Source: CBDDIP01 sp965279405 (GTDB taxonomy: Bacteria > Actinomycetota > Acidimicrobiia > Acidimicrobiales > Ilumatobacteraceae). From it: a stretch of DNA of 64,000 nucleotides. Both the position numbers and the translations under genes were made by a program. Numbering within the stretch: the first letter of the stretch is position 1; the number at the start of each line of letters is the position of its first letter. Below the pieces are notes generated by a model that did not search any database, was not told the DNA's origin, and was given only the letters and a program-made list of their open reading frames with translations. Shown here piece by piece: positions 1 through 9,263 of this stretch. The stretch lies in contig OZ257157.1 of NCBI GenBank assembly GCA_965279405.1, positions 1,364,001 to 1,428,000 on the forward strand, read 5' to 3'.

Positions 1-59
1 TCGGCCACGAGATCGACCTGAAACCAGCCCATGATCATGCGAGGTTCGAACTGCGATGA
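1..59 (+). CDS. C-terminal end of an upstream gene (partial)
   Basis: An open frame enters from the left edge and ends at the TGA at 57-59, giving a tail that reads GHEIDLKPAHDHARFELR. The stop overlaps the ATG of the next gene in an ATGA arrangement, which is the coupling used throughout this window, so it is probably the last gene before the alcohol dehydrogenase in the same operon. Too little is visible to assign a family. Confidence 0.45.
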   Translation, partial: GHEIDLKPAHDHARFELR

Positions 60-1159
60 ACCCATCAGCCGAAGCGCTCGTGCTCACCGGACCGAACACG
101 CTCGAGCATCGTACGTTCGACCTCCCCGACGTCACCGCCGACACCGCGCGGCTCCGCATCGAGGCCTGCGGTCTGTGCGGCACCGATCACGAGCAGTACA
201 GCGGACACATCGCCGCCCCGTTCTCGTTCATCCCCGGTCACGAGATCGTCGGCATCATCGACGAGATCGGCGACACCGCCGCCGCCCGATGGAACGTCGC
301 GGCAGGCGACCGCGTTGCCGTCGAGGTGTTCCGCTCATGCCGGCAATGCGAGCCGTGCGCACGCGGCGAGTACCGGCGCTGCGTCCGTAACGGGCTCGCC
401 ACGATGTTCGGCTTCGTCGACACCCAGATCGAACCGGGCTTGTGGGGCGGGTATGCGACGCATCTCCACCTGCCGTCCGATGCGATGCTGCTCCCGATCC
501 CCGACTCGCTCGACCCAGTGCTGGCCACCGTGTTCAACCCGCTTGGTGCAGGTATCCGTTGGGGAGCGACGATCCCTGAAACGAAATCCGGTGATGTCGT
601 CGTCGTCCTCGGCCCGGGCATCCGCGGTCTTTGTGCCGCCGTTGCTGCGAAGGAGGCGGGTGCGTCGTTCGTGGCGCTGACCGGTCTCGGCCCTCGCGAT
701 CGTGACCGTCTCGACATCGCTCATCGATTCGGTGTCGACCTGGCCATCGATGTGGCCGTCGACGATCCGACGGCCGCGCTCAAACGAGCGACGGGTGGTC
801 TCGCGGACGTCGTCGTCGACGTCACCGCGAAGGCACCCGCCGCCTTCGCCCAGGCGGTGGCCCTGGCTCGCCCAGGTGGGACGATCGTGGTCGCGGGGAC
901 ACGCGGTGGCGGTGGTGCGCCTGGATTCGAGCCCGACCATCTCGTCTACAAGGAGCTGCGGATCATGGGCTCGCTCGGCGTCGACTTCCATGCCTATCGC
1001 GCGGCCATTGATCTGCTCGTCGCCGGCCGTTGGCCGTTTGCCGATCTCTCTCGCCGCGTGGCTGGCTTCGGTGACCTTTCGGCGTTGTTGGACACGCTGT
1101 CGGGCGCCGACCGGGACGCCATCCCACCGTTGCACGGCGTGTTCTCGCCGTCCGCTTGA
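56..1159 (+). CDS. Zinc-dependent alcohol dehydrogenase (MDR superfamily)
   Basis: Medium-chain dehydrogenase of 367 residues, expected to oxidise an alcohol or reduce an aldehyde/ketone with NAD(P). Visible are the catalytic-zinc motif CGLCGTDH (about residues 38-45), the GHE motif near residue 61, the structural-zinc cysteines in SCRQCEPCARGEYRRC (about 94-109) and a Rossmann glycine motif VVLGPGIRG near residue 185. Length is normal for the family. The start overlaps the preceding stop by 4 bp. It begins a plus-strand run that leads into acyl-CoA activation, so it may oxidise a side-chain alcohol before CoA ligation; that role is inference. Confidence 0.88.
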   Translation: MNPSAEALVLTGPNTLEHRTFDLPDVTADTARLRIEACGLCGTDHEQYSGHIAAPFSFIPGHEIVGIIDEIGDTAAARWNVAAGDRVAVEVFRSCRQCEPCARGEYRRCVRNGLATMFGFVDTQIEPGLWGGYATHLHLPSDAMLLPIPDSLDPVLATVFNPLGAGIRWGATIPETKSGDVVVVLGPGIRGLCAAVAAKEAGASFVALTGLGPRDRDRLDIAHRFGVDLAIDVAVDDPTAALKRATGGLADVVVDVTAKAPAAFAQAVALARPGGTIVVAGTRGGGGAPGFEPDHLVYKELRIMGSLGVDFHAYRAAIDLLVAGRWPFADLSRRVAGFGDLSALLDTLSGADRDAIPPLHGVFSPSA

Positions 1160-1202
1160 AGAATCCTCGACCGTACACAGCCTGATTGAAGGAGTGCAGC
1201 TC

Positions 1203-1787
1203 ATGTCCACCGGATCACGGATCGCAATGCTCGACATCGACGAGGCCAAGCGCAGGGCAGCCACACGCGGGATTCCGGACACGATGGCGGAGCTGTCGGT
1301 GTTCCGGATCGCCTTGCATCAGCCTGGCGTCGCCGCCGGCTTGAGCAACATGTTGCACGAACTGCTGTGGAAGGGCGTGCTCGACGCCAGGCTGCGCGAG
1401 CTGATCATCATGCGGATCGGATGGTCGACCGGCTCGGTGTACGAGTGGACGCAACACTGGCGAGTCGCACGCCTGCTCGATGTGCCCGAACGAGATCTGC
1501 TCGCGGTACGTGACTGGCGTACCGCCGAGCACTTTGGCGACGCAGAGCGGGCTGTGCTCGCAGCCACCGATGACACGCTGCAGTACGGCACGATCACCGA
1601 TGAGTCGTGGAGTGCCTGCCGTGCAGCCCTCGACGACGATGCCGTCCTCGTCGAACTGGTTGCTGCCATCGGTAACTGGCGGATGTTCTCTGCACTGCTG
1701 CGGTCCCTCGACGTGCCCCTCGAGGACGGCGTCGAGCCGTGGCCTCCGTCGGGTGAGGCCCCTGCAGCTGTCCACGGAGGTGAGTGA
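1203..1787 (+). CDS. Carboxymuconolactone decarboxylase (CMD)-family protein
   Basis: A 194-residue all-helical CMD/AhpD-like protein. The core ELIIMRIGWSTGSVYEW followed by TQHWRVARLLDVP matches the CMD helix pair. The redox CxxC pair of AhpD is absent, as in many catabolic-cluster members of the family, so a peroxidase role is unlikely. The ATG at 1203 is preceded by AAGGAG at suitable spacing. It lies 43 bp after the dehydrogenase and just before an acyl-CoA synthetase. The substrate cannot be told from sequence; proteins of this type are often found among aromatic or steroid degradation genes. Confidence 0.8.
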   Translation: MSTGSRIAMLDIDEAKRRAATRGIPDTMAELSVFRIALHQPGVAAGLSNMLHELLWKGVLDARLRELIIMRIGWSTGSVYEWTQHWRVARLLDVPERDLLAVRDWRTAEHFGDAERAVLAATDDTLQYGTITDESWSACRAALDDDAVLVELVAAIGNWRMFSALLRSLDVPLEDGVEPWPPSGEAPAAVHGGE

Positions 1788-1788
1788 C

Positions 1789-3390
1789 GTGTCGGGGTGG
1801 ACCTTCGCGGAGATCTGGGAGACGGCCGCGGCACAGCTCCCCGACGCACCGTTCGCCAAGCAGGGCAGTCGCACGGTGACGTGGTCGGAGGCCGATCGAC
1901 GAGCCGAAGGGCTCGCCACGTTCCTCCTCGACCGGGGTGCTCAGCGACAGGACAAGGTGGCGCAGTACCTGTACAACTGCCCCGAGTACCTCGAGTCCGT
2001 GTTCGCTTGTTACAAGGCAGCGCTGGTCCCGGTGAACACCAACTACCGGTACGCAGCAGACGAACTGGTCTACCTGTGGGACAACGCCGACGCTGTCGCC
2101 GTGATCTTCCACGGCATCTTCACCGACACGATCGAAGCCATCCGCGAGCGAGTGCCCCGCGTGGCGTCGTGGTTGTGGGTCGACGACGGCTCGGGCGATT
2201 GTCCCGAGTGGGCCACCCCGTACGAGCAAGCCGCGCTCCGCATCGGTACGCCGGTGGTCGACCGGGTCGAGCGCAGTGGTGACGACCTGTACATGCTGTA
2301 CACGGGCGGCACCACCGGGATGCCGAAGGGCGTGATGTGGCGACAGGACGACCTGATCGTCGTGTTGAGCAGCGGTCTCGGGCTCAGCGTCCCCGAGACC
2401 TACGACCCCGACTTCGTCGCTGACGCGCTCACCGGACCCGGCCCCGTCCAGATGCCGGCATGTCCGCTCATGCACGGCACCGGCGCGCTCACTGCATTCG
2501 GTGCCCTCACATCCGGCGGCTGCATCGTGTGTCTCGAGTCCCGCCACTTCGATCCTGGCGAGCTCCTCGACACGATCGACCGTGAACGGGTCAATGTCAT
2601 CGCCATCGTCGGCGATGCGTTCGCCAAACCGATCCTGGCCGCGCTCGACGCCGAACCGGATCGTTGGTCGCTCGACTCGGTGATGGCGTTCGTGTCGTCA
2701 GGGGTGATGTGGAGCGAGGAAACCAAGCAGGGCATGCTGGGCCATCAACCGAAGATGTTGTTGATGGACGCGTTCTCCTCGTCGGAGGCGTTGGGGATGG
2801 GGCAGTCGGTGTCGGGCGGTGGCGCGGCGGCGAAGACGGCCCGCTTCCAGGCGAGCGTCAACACGATCGTCGTCGACGACGACGGGCAGCTTGTCGAGCC
2901 GGGCTCCGACACGATCGGTCGGTTGGCTGTCGGCGGCCGCCAACCGATCGGGTACTACAAGGACCCGGAGAAGTCGGCGCGCACGTTCATCATCGTTGAC
3001 GGCAAGCGTTACTCGTGCCCAGGTGACTATGCGACCATCGACGCTGACGGGACCGTGAAGGTTCTGGGTCGCGGGTCGGTGTGCATCAACAGTGGGGGCG
3101 AGAAGATCTTCCCGGAGGAGGTCGAGGAGGCCCTCAAGACCCACGGCTCGGTCGCCGACGCGGTTGTCGTCGGAGTACCACACGATCGGTTCGGCGAGAT
3201 GGTCGTCGGCGTGGTGGAACGCCGGCCCGGCACGGTCGCGACCGAGACCGAGTTGATCGAGCACGTCCGTGCACGACTGGCTGCCTACAAGGCCCCGCGG
3301 CGAATCGTCGAGGTCGACACGATCGGCCGTGCGGCGAATGGCAAGGTCGACTACAAGCGGCTGCGAGACCAGGCGAGCGACGGATTGTGA
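1789..3390 (+). CDS. Acyl-CoA synthetase (ANL superfamily, FadD-like)
   Basis: ATP-dependent acid:CoA ligase of 533 residues; forms an acyl-adenylate and then the CoA thioester. The P-loop-like AMP-binding motif reads YTGGTTGMPKGVMW (about residues 168-181), and the C-terminal hinge and lysine region includes NGKVDYKRLR. The GTG at 1789 is chosen because GGAGG (1776-1780) sits 8 nt upstream; the frame is open further upstream but inside the CMD gene. It directly precedes a thiolase/DUF35/acyl-CoA dehydrogenase set and so is probably the entry enzyme for that pathway. The TGGTTGMPKG variant is typical of ligases for bulky or branched acids in actinobacteria (inference). Confidence 0.9.
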   Translation: MSGWTFAEIWETAAAQLPDAPFAKQGSRTVTWSEADRRAEGLATFLLDRGAQRQDKVAQYLYNCPEYLESVFACYKAALVPVNTNYRYAADELVYLWDNADAVAVIFHGIFTDTIEAIRERVPRVASWLWVDDGSGDCPEWATPYEQAALRIGTPVVDRVERSGDDLYMLYTGGTTGMPKGVMWRQDDLIVVLSSGLGLSVPETYDPDFVADALTGPGPVQMPACPLMHGTGALTAFGALTSGGCIVCLESRHFDPGELLDTIDRERVNVIAIVGDAFAKPILAALDAEPDRWSLDSVMAFVSSGVMWSEETKQGMLGHQPKMLLMDAFSSSEALGMGQSVSGGGAAAKTARFQASVNTIVVDDDGQLVEPGSDTIGRLAVGGRQPIGYYKDPEKSARTFIIVDGKRYSCPGDYATIDADGTVKVLGRGSVCINSGGEKIFPEEVEEALKTHGSVADAVVVGVPHDRFGEMVVGVVERRPGTVATETELIEHVRARLAAYKAPRRIVEVDTIGRAANGKVDYKRLRDQASDGL

Positions 3391-3402
3391 CTGGGTCGAT
3401 CC

Positions 3403-4581
3403 ATGGGCACTGATCTCTGGGGCACCACGGCCATCGTCGGGGTCGGCGAGACCGACTACGTGCGAGGAAGCGACCGCCACGTCTGCGATCTCATCCTCGA
3501 CGCGGCGATGGAGGCGATCACCGACGCCGGGCTGAAGCCTGCGGACATCAACGGCATCATCCCGCCACCGGGCTACATGAGCGCCGAGGAGATCGCCGCG
3601 CACCTCGGCGTACCCGACGTCGCCTACCACGTGTCGGTACTGATGGGCGGTGCCTCACCGACCGCATCGTTGCAAACCGCGGCGATGGCGATCGCCGGCG
3701 GTCTCGCTGACAACGTGCTCGTGTGCATGGGCTGGAACGGGTACTCGGCCCTGCGTCCCAAGCCGGACGCACGCCCGACCAAACGTGTGATGAACCTCGG
3801 GCCGATGGGCGAGACCGTCAGAAACCACTATGCACCGTATGGGCTGATGTCGGCCGCACAACACTACAGCCTGTATCTGCGCCGCTATGTGGAGACCTTC
3901 GGGATCCCCGAGGACGCCGCTGCCGCAGTGGCGATCGCGTGCCGCAACCATGCGCAGCTCAACAGCAAGGCCTTGATGCGAGGCACGCCGCTCAGCCGCG
4001 CCGACTACGACGCCGCGCCGTTCATCGCCGAACCGTTACGGAAGTTCGACTGTTGCGTGGAGACCGATTGCGCCACCGCCGTCGTGGTGACGAGCCTCGA
4101 GCGCGCCCGTGACCTCGTTCATCCGGCAGTCGTCTACCTCGGCGGAGCCGAAGGCCATCCCGAGCCCGCCGACGAGATCGCCAACCGCGCCAACCTCCTC
4201 GAACTCGGCATCCACCGAGCGGCACCCCGCGCCTTCGCACGAGCCGGGGTGTCGCCACACGACATCGACGTGCTCGAGATCTACGACTGCTTCACCTATG
4301 TCGTGCTGCTCCAACTCGAAGCGCTCGGCTACGCCGAGCCCGGCGGGGCCCCTGCGTTCGTCGCCAACGGCAACATCGAGCTCGGCGGCCGGTTCCCGCT
4401 CAACACCCACGGCGGGCTGCTCTCCCAAGGGCACTGCTGGGGACTCAACCACGTCGTCGAGGCCACCCGCCAACTGCGTGGCACCGCCGACGCCCAGGTG
4501 ACCGACGCCGAACTGGCGTTGGTCACCGGGTACGGCGACCTCGGCGACGGCAGCGTCGCGATTCTGGGGAGAGACCGATGA
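3403..4581 (+). CDS. SCPx/Ltp-type thiolase-fold protein lacking the nucleophilic Cys
   Basis: Thiolase-superfamily protein of 392 residues of the lipid-transfer type. The N-terminal fold (IVGVGETDYVRG) and the C-terminal NTHGGLLSQGHCWG and GYGDLGDGS segments are clear. Where ordinary thiolases carry the acylated cysteine (about residue 85), this one reads VLMGGASPT, with no cysteine. Its stop overlaps the start of a DUF35 gene by ATGA. The known Ltp2-DUF35 pair of steroid side-chain degradation is a retro-aldolase that likewise lacks the Cys, so a C-C cleaving aldolase is the best inference. Thiolysis through a covalent Cys is unlikely. Confidence 0.82.
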   Translation: MGTDLWGTTAIVGVGETDYVRGSDRHVCDLILDAAMEAITDAGLKPADINGIIPPPGYMSAEEIAAHLGVPDVAYHVSVLMGGASPTASLQTAAMAIAGGLADNVLVCMGWNGYSALRPKPDARPTKRVMNLGPMGETVRNHYAPYGLMSAAQHYSLYLRRYVETFGIPEDAAAAVAIACRNHAQLNSKALMRGTPLSRADYDAAPFIAEPLRKFDCCVETDCATAVVVTSLERARDLVHPAVVYLGGAEGHPEPADEIANRANLLELGIHRAAPRAFARAGVSPHDIDVLEIYDCFTYVVLLQLEALGYAEPGGAPAFVANGNIELGGRFPLNTHGGLLSQGHCWGLNHVVEATRQLRGTADAQVTDAELALVTGYGDLGDGSVAILGRDR

Positions 4582-5030
4582 GCACCTACGTGCCAACACC
4601 CGAATGGATCGTCCTGGACTGGCATCACGCGTGCATCGCCGCCGAACTGCTCTGCATCCAACGGTGTACCGGGTGCGGGCGCTGGCGTCACCCACCACGC
4701 CGATTCTGCCCTGCCTGCCAATCCGACCAGACAACCTTCGAACCGGTCACGGGGAACGGCTCGGTACTGTCCTTCGCCGTCAGCCATCGCAGCCTCGACC
4801 CCGGGTGGCAGACCCACGCACCGTACGCGACCCTGCTCGTCGAACTCGACGAAGGCCCGCGCCTGCTCGCCGCGACGACAACACCACCTGGCGAGATCCG
4901 GATCGGCCAACGCCTCGCCGTGCGCACCGAGGCGCTCAGCGAGAACTTCGTGCTCGTGTGGGCCGATCCAGCCCCTCACGACGAACCGACATCGATTGCA
5001 CCACGAGCGAGAGGCAACCCCCATGACTGA
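4578..5030 (+). CDS. DUF35 OB-fold protein with zinc ribbon, partner of the thiolase-fold protein
   Basis: A 150-residue protein with an N-terminal zinc ribbon of four cysteines in CTGCGRWRHPPRRFCPAC (about residues 30-47) and a C-terminal OB fold (FEPVTGNGSVLSFAVSH onward). DUF35 proteins form complexes with thiolase-fold partners; in steroid degradation they support the aldolase. The 4-bp overlap with the thiolase-fold gene implies translational coupling and a shared complex. The specific acyl-CoA substrate is unknown. A second such pair lies at 26.4-28.0 kb. Confidence 0.85.
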   Translation: MSTYVPTPEWIVLDWHHACIAAELLCIQRCTGCGRWRHPPRRFCPACQSDQTTFEPVTGNGSVLSFAVSHRSLDPGWQTHAPYATLLVELDEGPRLLAATTTPPGEIRIGQRLAVRTEALSENFVLVWADPAPHDEPTSIAPRARGNPHD

Positions 5031-6291
5031 CAGCACAACATCGACCCGTCCCGACGCCGACGGTCACGACGACTTCGATGTCGAATCGTGGCTCGACGTG
5101 AACTGGAATCCCAATCTCCCGGTCGGTGAATGGTGGTCACGCCTCGCCAACGCCGGACTCGCACATCCGATGCTGCCGGCCCCCTACGGGCGGGGATGGC
5201 AACGAACCAAGACCGGTGAACTCGCCCGAGCGATGATCGCCCGCGGGGTACTCGGGCCGCCCTCCGGCCTCGGCATGATGCTCGCCGCGCCGACCTTGTT
5301 GGCACATGGGTCACCGAAGTTGATCGAGATGTTCGTCCCCAAGATCCTCGACGGGCAACACGGATGGTGCCAGCTGTTCTCCGAACCGGGTGCCGGTTCC
5401 GACCTGGCCGGGTTGCAGACGCGCGCCGAACGCGACGGCGACGAGTGGGTCATCTCCGGGCAGAAGGTGTGGACGTCGATGGGGCAATGGGCCGACTACG
5501 GAATCCTCATCGCCCGCACCGACCCCGATGCCCCCAAGCACCGAGGCATCACGTACTTCGCGTTCCCGATGAAACAGGACGGCGTCGACGTTCGGCCCTT
5601 ACGCGAGATGACTGGGCACGCGTTGTTCAACGAAGTGTTCATCGACGAGGCACGCGTGCCCCACGACCACATCATCGGCGACCTCAACGACGGATGGCGA
5701 GTCGCCAACACAACGCTGATGGTCGAACGCAGCGGCATCGGAGGCGAGAACGTGGCCGCTCCGAGTGCGGCCATCGCGGGCACGATCGCCGGCCACCTCG
5801 ACCGGTCTGCTGGATCGTTCGGGAACGACGCCGCCGTTCTCGGCGGTGGCATGGTCGGCCCAGGCCGGGTACGACAGTTGATGGCCCTAGCGCTCGACAA
5901 CGGCAGCATCGGCGACCCCACCATCCGACAGGACCTGATCCGACTTCACTCGATGATCGAGATCACCGGATGGCACATTCGGCGGATGAAGTCCGGTAAC
6001 GCCGCCACCGGCGCGGAAGGCAACCTCGCCAAGCTGCGCAACAGCGACATCACCCGACTCGCCAGGGACGTCGGGTGTCGGATTCTCGGGGCAGGGGCCA
6101 CCATCGTGGGACCGGACAGCGCGAGTGGCGGCGCGGTGCAGGAACTCGCGCTGTTCTCACCGGCTCCGTCGATCTATGGCGGCAGTGATCAGGTGCAGCG
6201 GAACATCATCGGTGAACGAGCACTCGGTCTCCCCAAGGAGCCCGGCCCCGATCGCGACACTCCGTTCCGCGATCTTCCGCACAACGGCTGA
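5023..6291 (+). CDS. Acyl-CoA dehydrogenase
   Basis: FAD-dependent acyl-CoA dehydrogenase of 422 residues, introducing an alpha-beta double bond into an acyl-CoA. Seen are WCQLFSEPGAGSDLAGLQT and GQKVWTS (FAD/substrate segments in the middle domain), and the C-terminal IYGGSDQVQRNIIGERALG typical of the family. The ATG at 5023, preceded by AGAGGC, overlaps the DUF35 gene by 8 bp; an ATG at 4996 is possible but deeper in overlap. It is a close paralogue of the dehydrogenase at 23442-24692, sharing almost the whole C-terminal half pattern. Which acyl-CoA it acts on is not visible. Confidence 0.9.
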   Translation: MTDSTTSTRPDADGHDDFDVESWLDVNWNPNLPVGEWWSRLANAGLAHPMLPAPYGRGWQRTKTGELARAMIARGVLGPPSGLGMMLAAPTLLAHGSPKLIEMFVPKILDGQHGWCQLFSEPGAGSDLAGLQTRAERDGDEWVISGQKVWTSMGQWADYGILIARTDPDAPKHRGITYFAFPMKQDGVDVRPLREMTGHALFNEVFIDEARVPHDHIIGDLNDGWRVANTTLMVERSGIGGENVAAPSAAIAGTIAGHLDRSAGSFGNDAAVLGGGMVGPGRVRQLMALALDNGSIGDPTIRQDLIRLHSMIEITGWHIRRMKSGNAATGAEGNLAKLRNSDITRLARDVGCRILGAGATIVGPDSASGGAVQELALFSPAPSIYGGSDQVQRNIIGERALGLPKEPGPDRDTPFRDLPHNG

Positions 6292-6305
6292 TCAACTCGG
6301 CACGC

Positions 6306-8039
6306 TCACCCCGTCGGCGGTCGCTGGGCACCGCGAACGAGCCGACCGGGTAGCTCACCGGTCGCACGACCTGATTCGTACACCGGTATGCCTGACACCA
6401 CGGTGTGGAGGTAGCCATCGGCCCGCTGCAGCAACCGCCGTCCGCCTGCCGGTAGGTCGAAATACATCTCCGGGGCGGACAACCGAAGGTTGTCGAAGTC
6501 GATCACGTTGATATCGGCCTTGTAACCAGGGGCGAGCACACCGCGATCGAGAAGGCCGAGCGCACGGGCGGTGTCACGGCACTGGGCTTGGACCACGAAC
6601 GGCACGGTGAGGCGCTCACCGTTTCGGTCACGGCACCAATGCGTCAGCAGTGTCGTGGGGAACGAGCCATCGCAGATGGTCCCGACATGCGCGCCACCGT
6701 CGCTGAGCCCTGGAACGGTCAGCGGGTGGACCAGCATCTCTCGAACGCTGTCGAGGTGCCCGTCGACGTAGTTGAGCGCCGGGAGGTACAGGAACGAGCG
6801 GCCGTCGTCGGCGAGCAGCACGTCGTAGACGAAGTCGAGGGGATCTCGACCGGCGCGGCGCGCCTGGGCCGCGATGCTCGAGGCCGGATCGGGCTCATAG
6901 TTGGGTGGATCGCCGAGCACGAACATGTTCTCGAACGCACGCACCACCCCACCGCCGAGCTTGGTCTTGTCGCGCTGGCCGGCATCGGCGGCGAAAACAC
7001 GCGCCCTGAACCCCTCATCTCGCATCGCGCTGACGCGCTCGCCCAGAGCCAGATCTGCGATCTCGCGATACACCGGATTCGCCATCAACGGGTTCAAGGT
7101 TCCCTGCAATCCGAGCAGCAAACCGACCGCTCGAGTGGCGACCTGGCCACGAATCTCCAGGCCGTCGGCATTGGCTTCGTCGAGCAGGTCGAGCATCCGC
7201 CGATAGCCACCGGGATCACGGGGCGACTGGACCAGCGAGAACGACGCGGGTCGACCGGAGGCTGCGACCATGGCTCGCAGCGTTGCGAATTCGTCGTCCA
7301 GATCGATGAAGTCGGAGACAAGCTGCAGCACTCCCGTTCCCTCGCGCCCGACACCGATCGCGATCCCGACGAGCTCGTCTCGGGATGCCTTGAGCGTGGG
7401 GGTCGGGTCGCCCCGACTGGTGCGGTGATTCAGTGTGCGTGAGGTCGTGAAGCCCAGCGCGCCGGCTCGTATCGCCTCACCGGCGAGCAGTCCCATCTGT
7501 TCGATCTCACCGGGGGTTGCGTTCTCGCCGGCGGCGCCGCGGTCGCCCATCACGAACAGCCGAAGCGCTCCGTGCGGGAGCTGCGCAGCGAGATCGATGT
7601 CGTGCGGAATCGTATCCAGCGCGTCGAGGTACTCGCCGAAGCTGTTCCATCCCCACGGCAGACCCTCGTGCAGCGCCGCTCCGGGGATGTCCTCGACTCC
7701 CTCCATCAACTCGATCAACCGCTGATGGTCGCTGTCGTGCACCGGGGCGAACCCGACGCCGCAGTTCCCCATCACCACCGTCGTCACCCCGTGCACCGAC
7801 GAGGGCGCGAGACGTTGATCCCATGTCGCCTGTCCGTCGTAATGAGTGTGCACATCGACCCAGCCCGGCGTCACCAGCGCCCCGTCAGCGGAGATCTCGC
7901 GCCGACCTGTCTTGTCGACATCTCCCACCTCGACGATCCGGTCACCGACGATTGCGACGTCAGCTCGGCGTGCGGCGGCACCTGTGCCGTCGACGACGGT
8001 GCCGCCGCGGATCACCAGATCAGGCCTCGCTCCCGACAC
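6306..8039 (-). CDS. N-acyl-D-amino-acid deacylase-family amidohydrolase
   Basis: A 577-residue metal-dependent amidohydrolase of the D-aminoacylase type. The N-terminal segment LVIRGGTVVDGTG, the metal motif HTHYDGQ (about residues 65-71), VMGNCGVGFAP and the C-terminal SDGGAHVG are the family landmarks. Members hydrolyse N-acyl amide or cyclic amide bonds; catabolic clusters often hold ones of unknown substrate. The start is GTG, only 4 nt after the stop of the upstream amidohydrolase, so the two are co-transcribed. It converges on the acyl-CoA dehydrogenase with a 14-bp gap. Confidence 0.85.
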   Translation of the reverse strand: MSGARPDLVIRGGTVVDGTGAAARRADVAIVGDRIVEVGDVDKTGRREISADGALVTPGWVDVHTHYDGQATWDQRLAPSSVHGVTTVVMGNCGVGFAPVHDSDHQRLIELMEGVEDIPGAALHEGLPWGWNSFGEYLDALDTIPHDIDLAAQLPHGALRLFVMGDRGAAGENATPGEIEQMGLLAGEAIRAGALGFTTSRTLNHRTSRGDPTPTLKASRDELVGIAIGVGREGTGVLQLVSDFIDLDDEFATLRAMVAASGRPASFSLVQSPRDPGGYRRMLDLLDEANADGLEIRGQVATRAVGLLLGLQGTLNPLMANPVYREIADLALGERVSAMRDEGFRARVFAADAGQRDKTKLGGGVVRAFENMFVLGDPPNYEPDPASSIAAQARRAGRDPLDFVYDVLLADDGRSFLYLPALNYVDGHLDSVREMLVHPLTVPGLSDGGAHVGTICDGSFPTTLLTHWCRDRNGERLTVPFVVQAQCRDTARALGLLDRGVLAPGYKADINVIDFDNLRLSAPEMYFDLPAGGRRLLQRADGYLHTVVSGIPVYESGRATGELPGRLVRGAQRPPTG

Positions 8040-8043
8040 GGCG

Positions 8044-9171
8044 TCACCCGGCCGTGGGCTGCAATGCGGCGACGTCGATGCCGTACAGGCCGGCGACGTT
8101 GCCCGACAGGATCGCCCGCGTCTGCTCCGCGGTCAGCTGCGCCGTCTGTTCGGCGAGCATGCCCTGCGACCACGGCCAGGTCGAGTCGGAGTGCGGGAAG
8201 TCGTTGGCCCACATCAACCGTCGCCAGTTCATGTCGTTGGCGTGCGAGAAGGCCGTCCAGTCGTCCTGGAAGGTGACGAAGATGTGCTCCGCGAAGTACT
8301 CCGACGGCAACCTGCGCAGGGCCACCCCGGGCTGGAGCCAGTTGCGGTGCCGCTTGTAGGCGTGGTCCATCCGATACATGTAGTGAGGCACCCAGCCGGC
8401 ATCGGCCTCGACGCAGACGACCCGAAGATCGGGATGACGCTCGAACACGCCGCCGAACACCAGGGTGCCCATGATGTCCTGGATGCTACGGATGATCGAC
8501 AGGAAGCTGTTCAACCGGGGCCCTCGCCAACCACCCCCACGGGCGGTGAGGATGTGGAAACTGAGCGGCAGCCCAAGCGACACCGCCGCCTCCCAGAACG
8601 GGTCCCACATCGGGTCGTCGTAGTCCGCCTCCGTGCCGGGATTCCCCGGCATCATCACGCCACGAAGGCCGGCCGCCTTGATCGCCTCGAGATCGGTGAT
8701 CCCTTCCTCGACGGTGCGCAGCGCGGTCTGACCGCACCCGAGGAGCCGATCCGGAGCTTCGGCGCAGTACTCGGTGATCCACCGGTTGTAGGCGTTGAAG
8801 CACGCTCGCTTGTAGTCGACGTCCGGGTGGCCGCACAGCACCATCCCCACCGTCGGATAGAGGATCTCGGCAGCGACCCCGTCGCGGTCCTGGTCGGCGA
8901 GCCGCACGGTCGCGTCGTAACCGGACTTGTGGAGCTCGTCGAACTTGACACCCTCCTGGGTCAGTTCCCCTGCCGGCTTGCCGGCGGCGGCGACCAGACC
9001 CATCGGCACCGTCGACTTCATGCCGGGCACCACGAACACGTCGCCTCGTACCGGATCCTCGACCATGTTCGGCGCTGTGTCGCGGTACGCCGGGTCGATG
9101 TGAGCCGAGTAGCAGTCAGGTGGTTCCGTGATGTGCGAGTCAGCGCTGATCACGGGAAAGTCGAACGACAT
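8044..9171 (-). CDS. Amidohydrolase family 2 (ACMSD-like) hydrolase/decarboxylase
   Basis: TIM-barrel protein of 375 residues in the amidohydrolase_2 group that includes ACMSD and other decarboxylases and hydrolases. It starts SADSHITEP, which replaces the classical HxH metal pair, and ends with ANDFPHSDSTWP, the late metal/active-site loop of this group. RBS GAGAGGGG lies 6 nt before the ATG. A regulon operator sits 47 bp upstream of the start. It forms a two-gene unit with the deacylase-type amidohydrolase. In polycyclic degradation such proteins often act after ring opening, but the reaction here is unknown. Confidence 0.85.
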   Translation of the reverse strand: MSFDFPVISADSHITEPPDCYSAHIDPAYRDTAPNMVEDPVRGDVFVVPGMKSTVPMGLVAAAGKPAGELTQEGVKFDELHKSGYDATVRLADQDRDGVAAEILYPTVGMVLCGHPDVDYKRACFNAYNRWITEYCAEAPDRLLGCGQTALRTVEEGITDLEAIKAAGLRGVMMPGNPGTEADYDDPMWDPFWEAAVSLGLPLSFHILTARGGGWRGPRLNSFLSIIRSIQDIMGTLVFGGVFERHPDLRVVCVEADAGWVPHYMYRMDHAYKRHRNWLQPGVALRRLPSEYFAEHIFVTFQDDWTAFSHANDMNWRRLMWANDFPHSDSTWPWSQGMLAEQTAQLTAEQTRAILSGNVAGLYGIDVAALQPTAG

Positions 9172-9217
9172 GCAGATCCCCTCTCGTCTGCACCGACACT
9201 ACTCCAGCCCCATATAC

Positions 9218-9240
9218 GACACAATGACCAATTCGTCTCA
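9218..9240. promoter_or_regulatory. Regulon operator copy (amidohydrolase unit)
   Basis: GACA-N12-CGTC-TCA, one of nine copies of the same 23-bp near-palindrome. It lies 47 bp upstream of the ATG of the minus-strand amidohydrolase, followed in gene orientation by an AT-rich GTATAT that could be the -10 element, so a bound protein would block the promoter. Confidence 0.6.
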
Positions 9241-9263
9241 TTCCAGCTTCTTCGGCCGAAGGG

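Noticed and set aside
335..1282. Long minus-strand ORF opposite the alcohol dehydrogenase
   Set aside because: Shadow of a high-GC gene; the plus-strand frame carries all zinc and Rossmann motifs.
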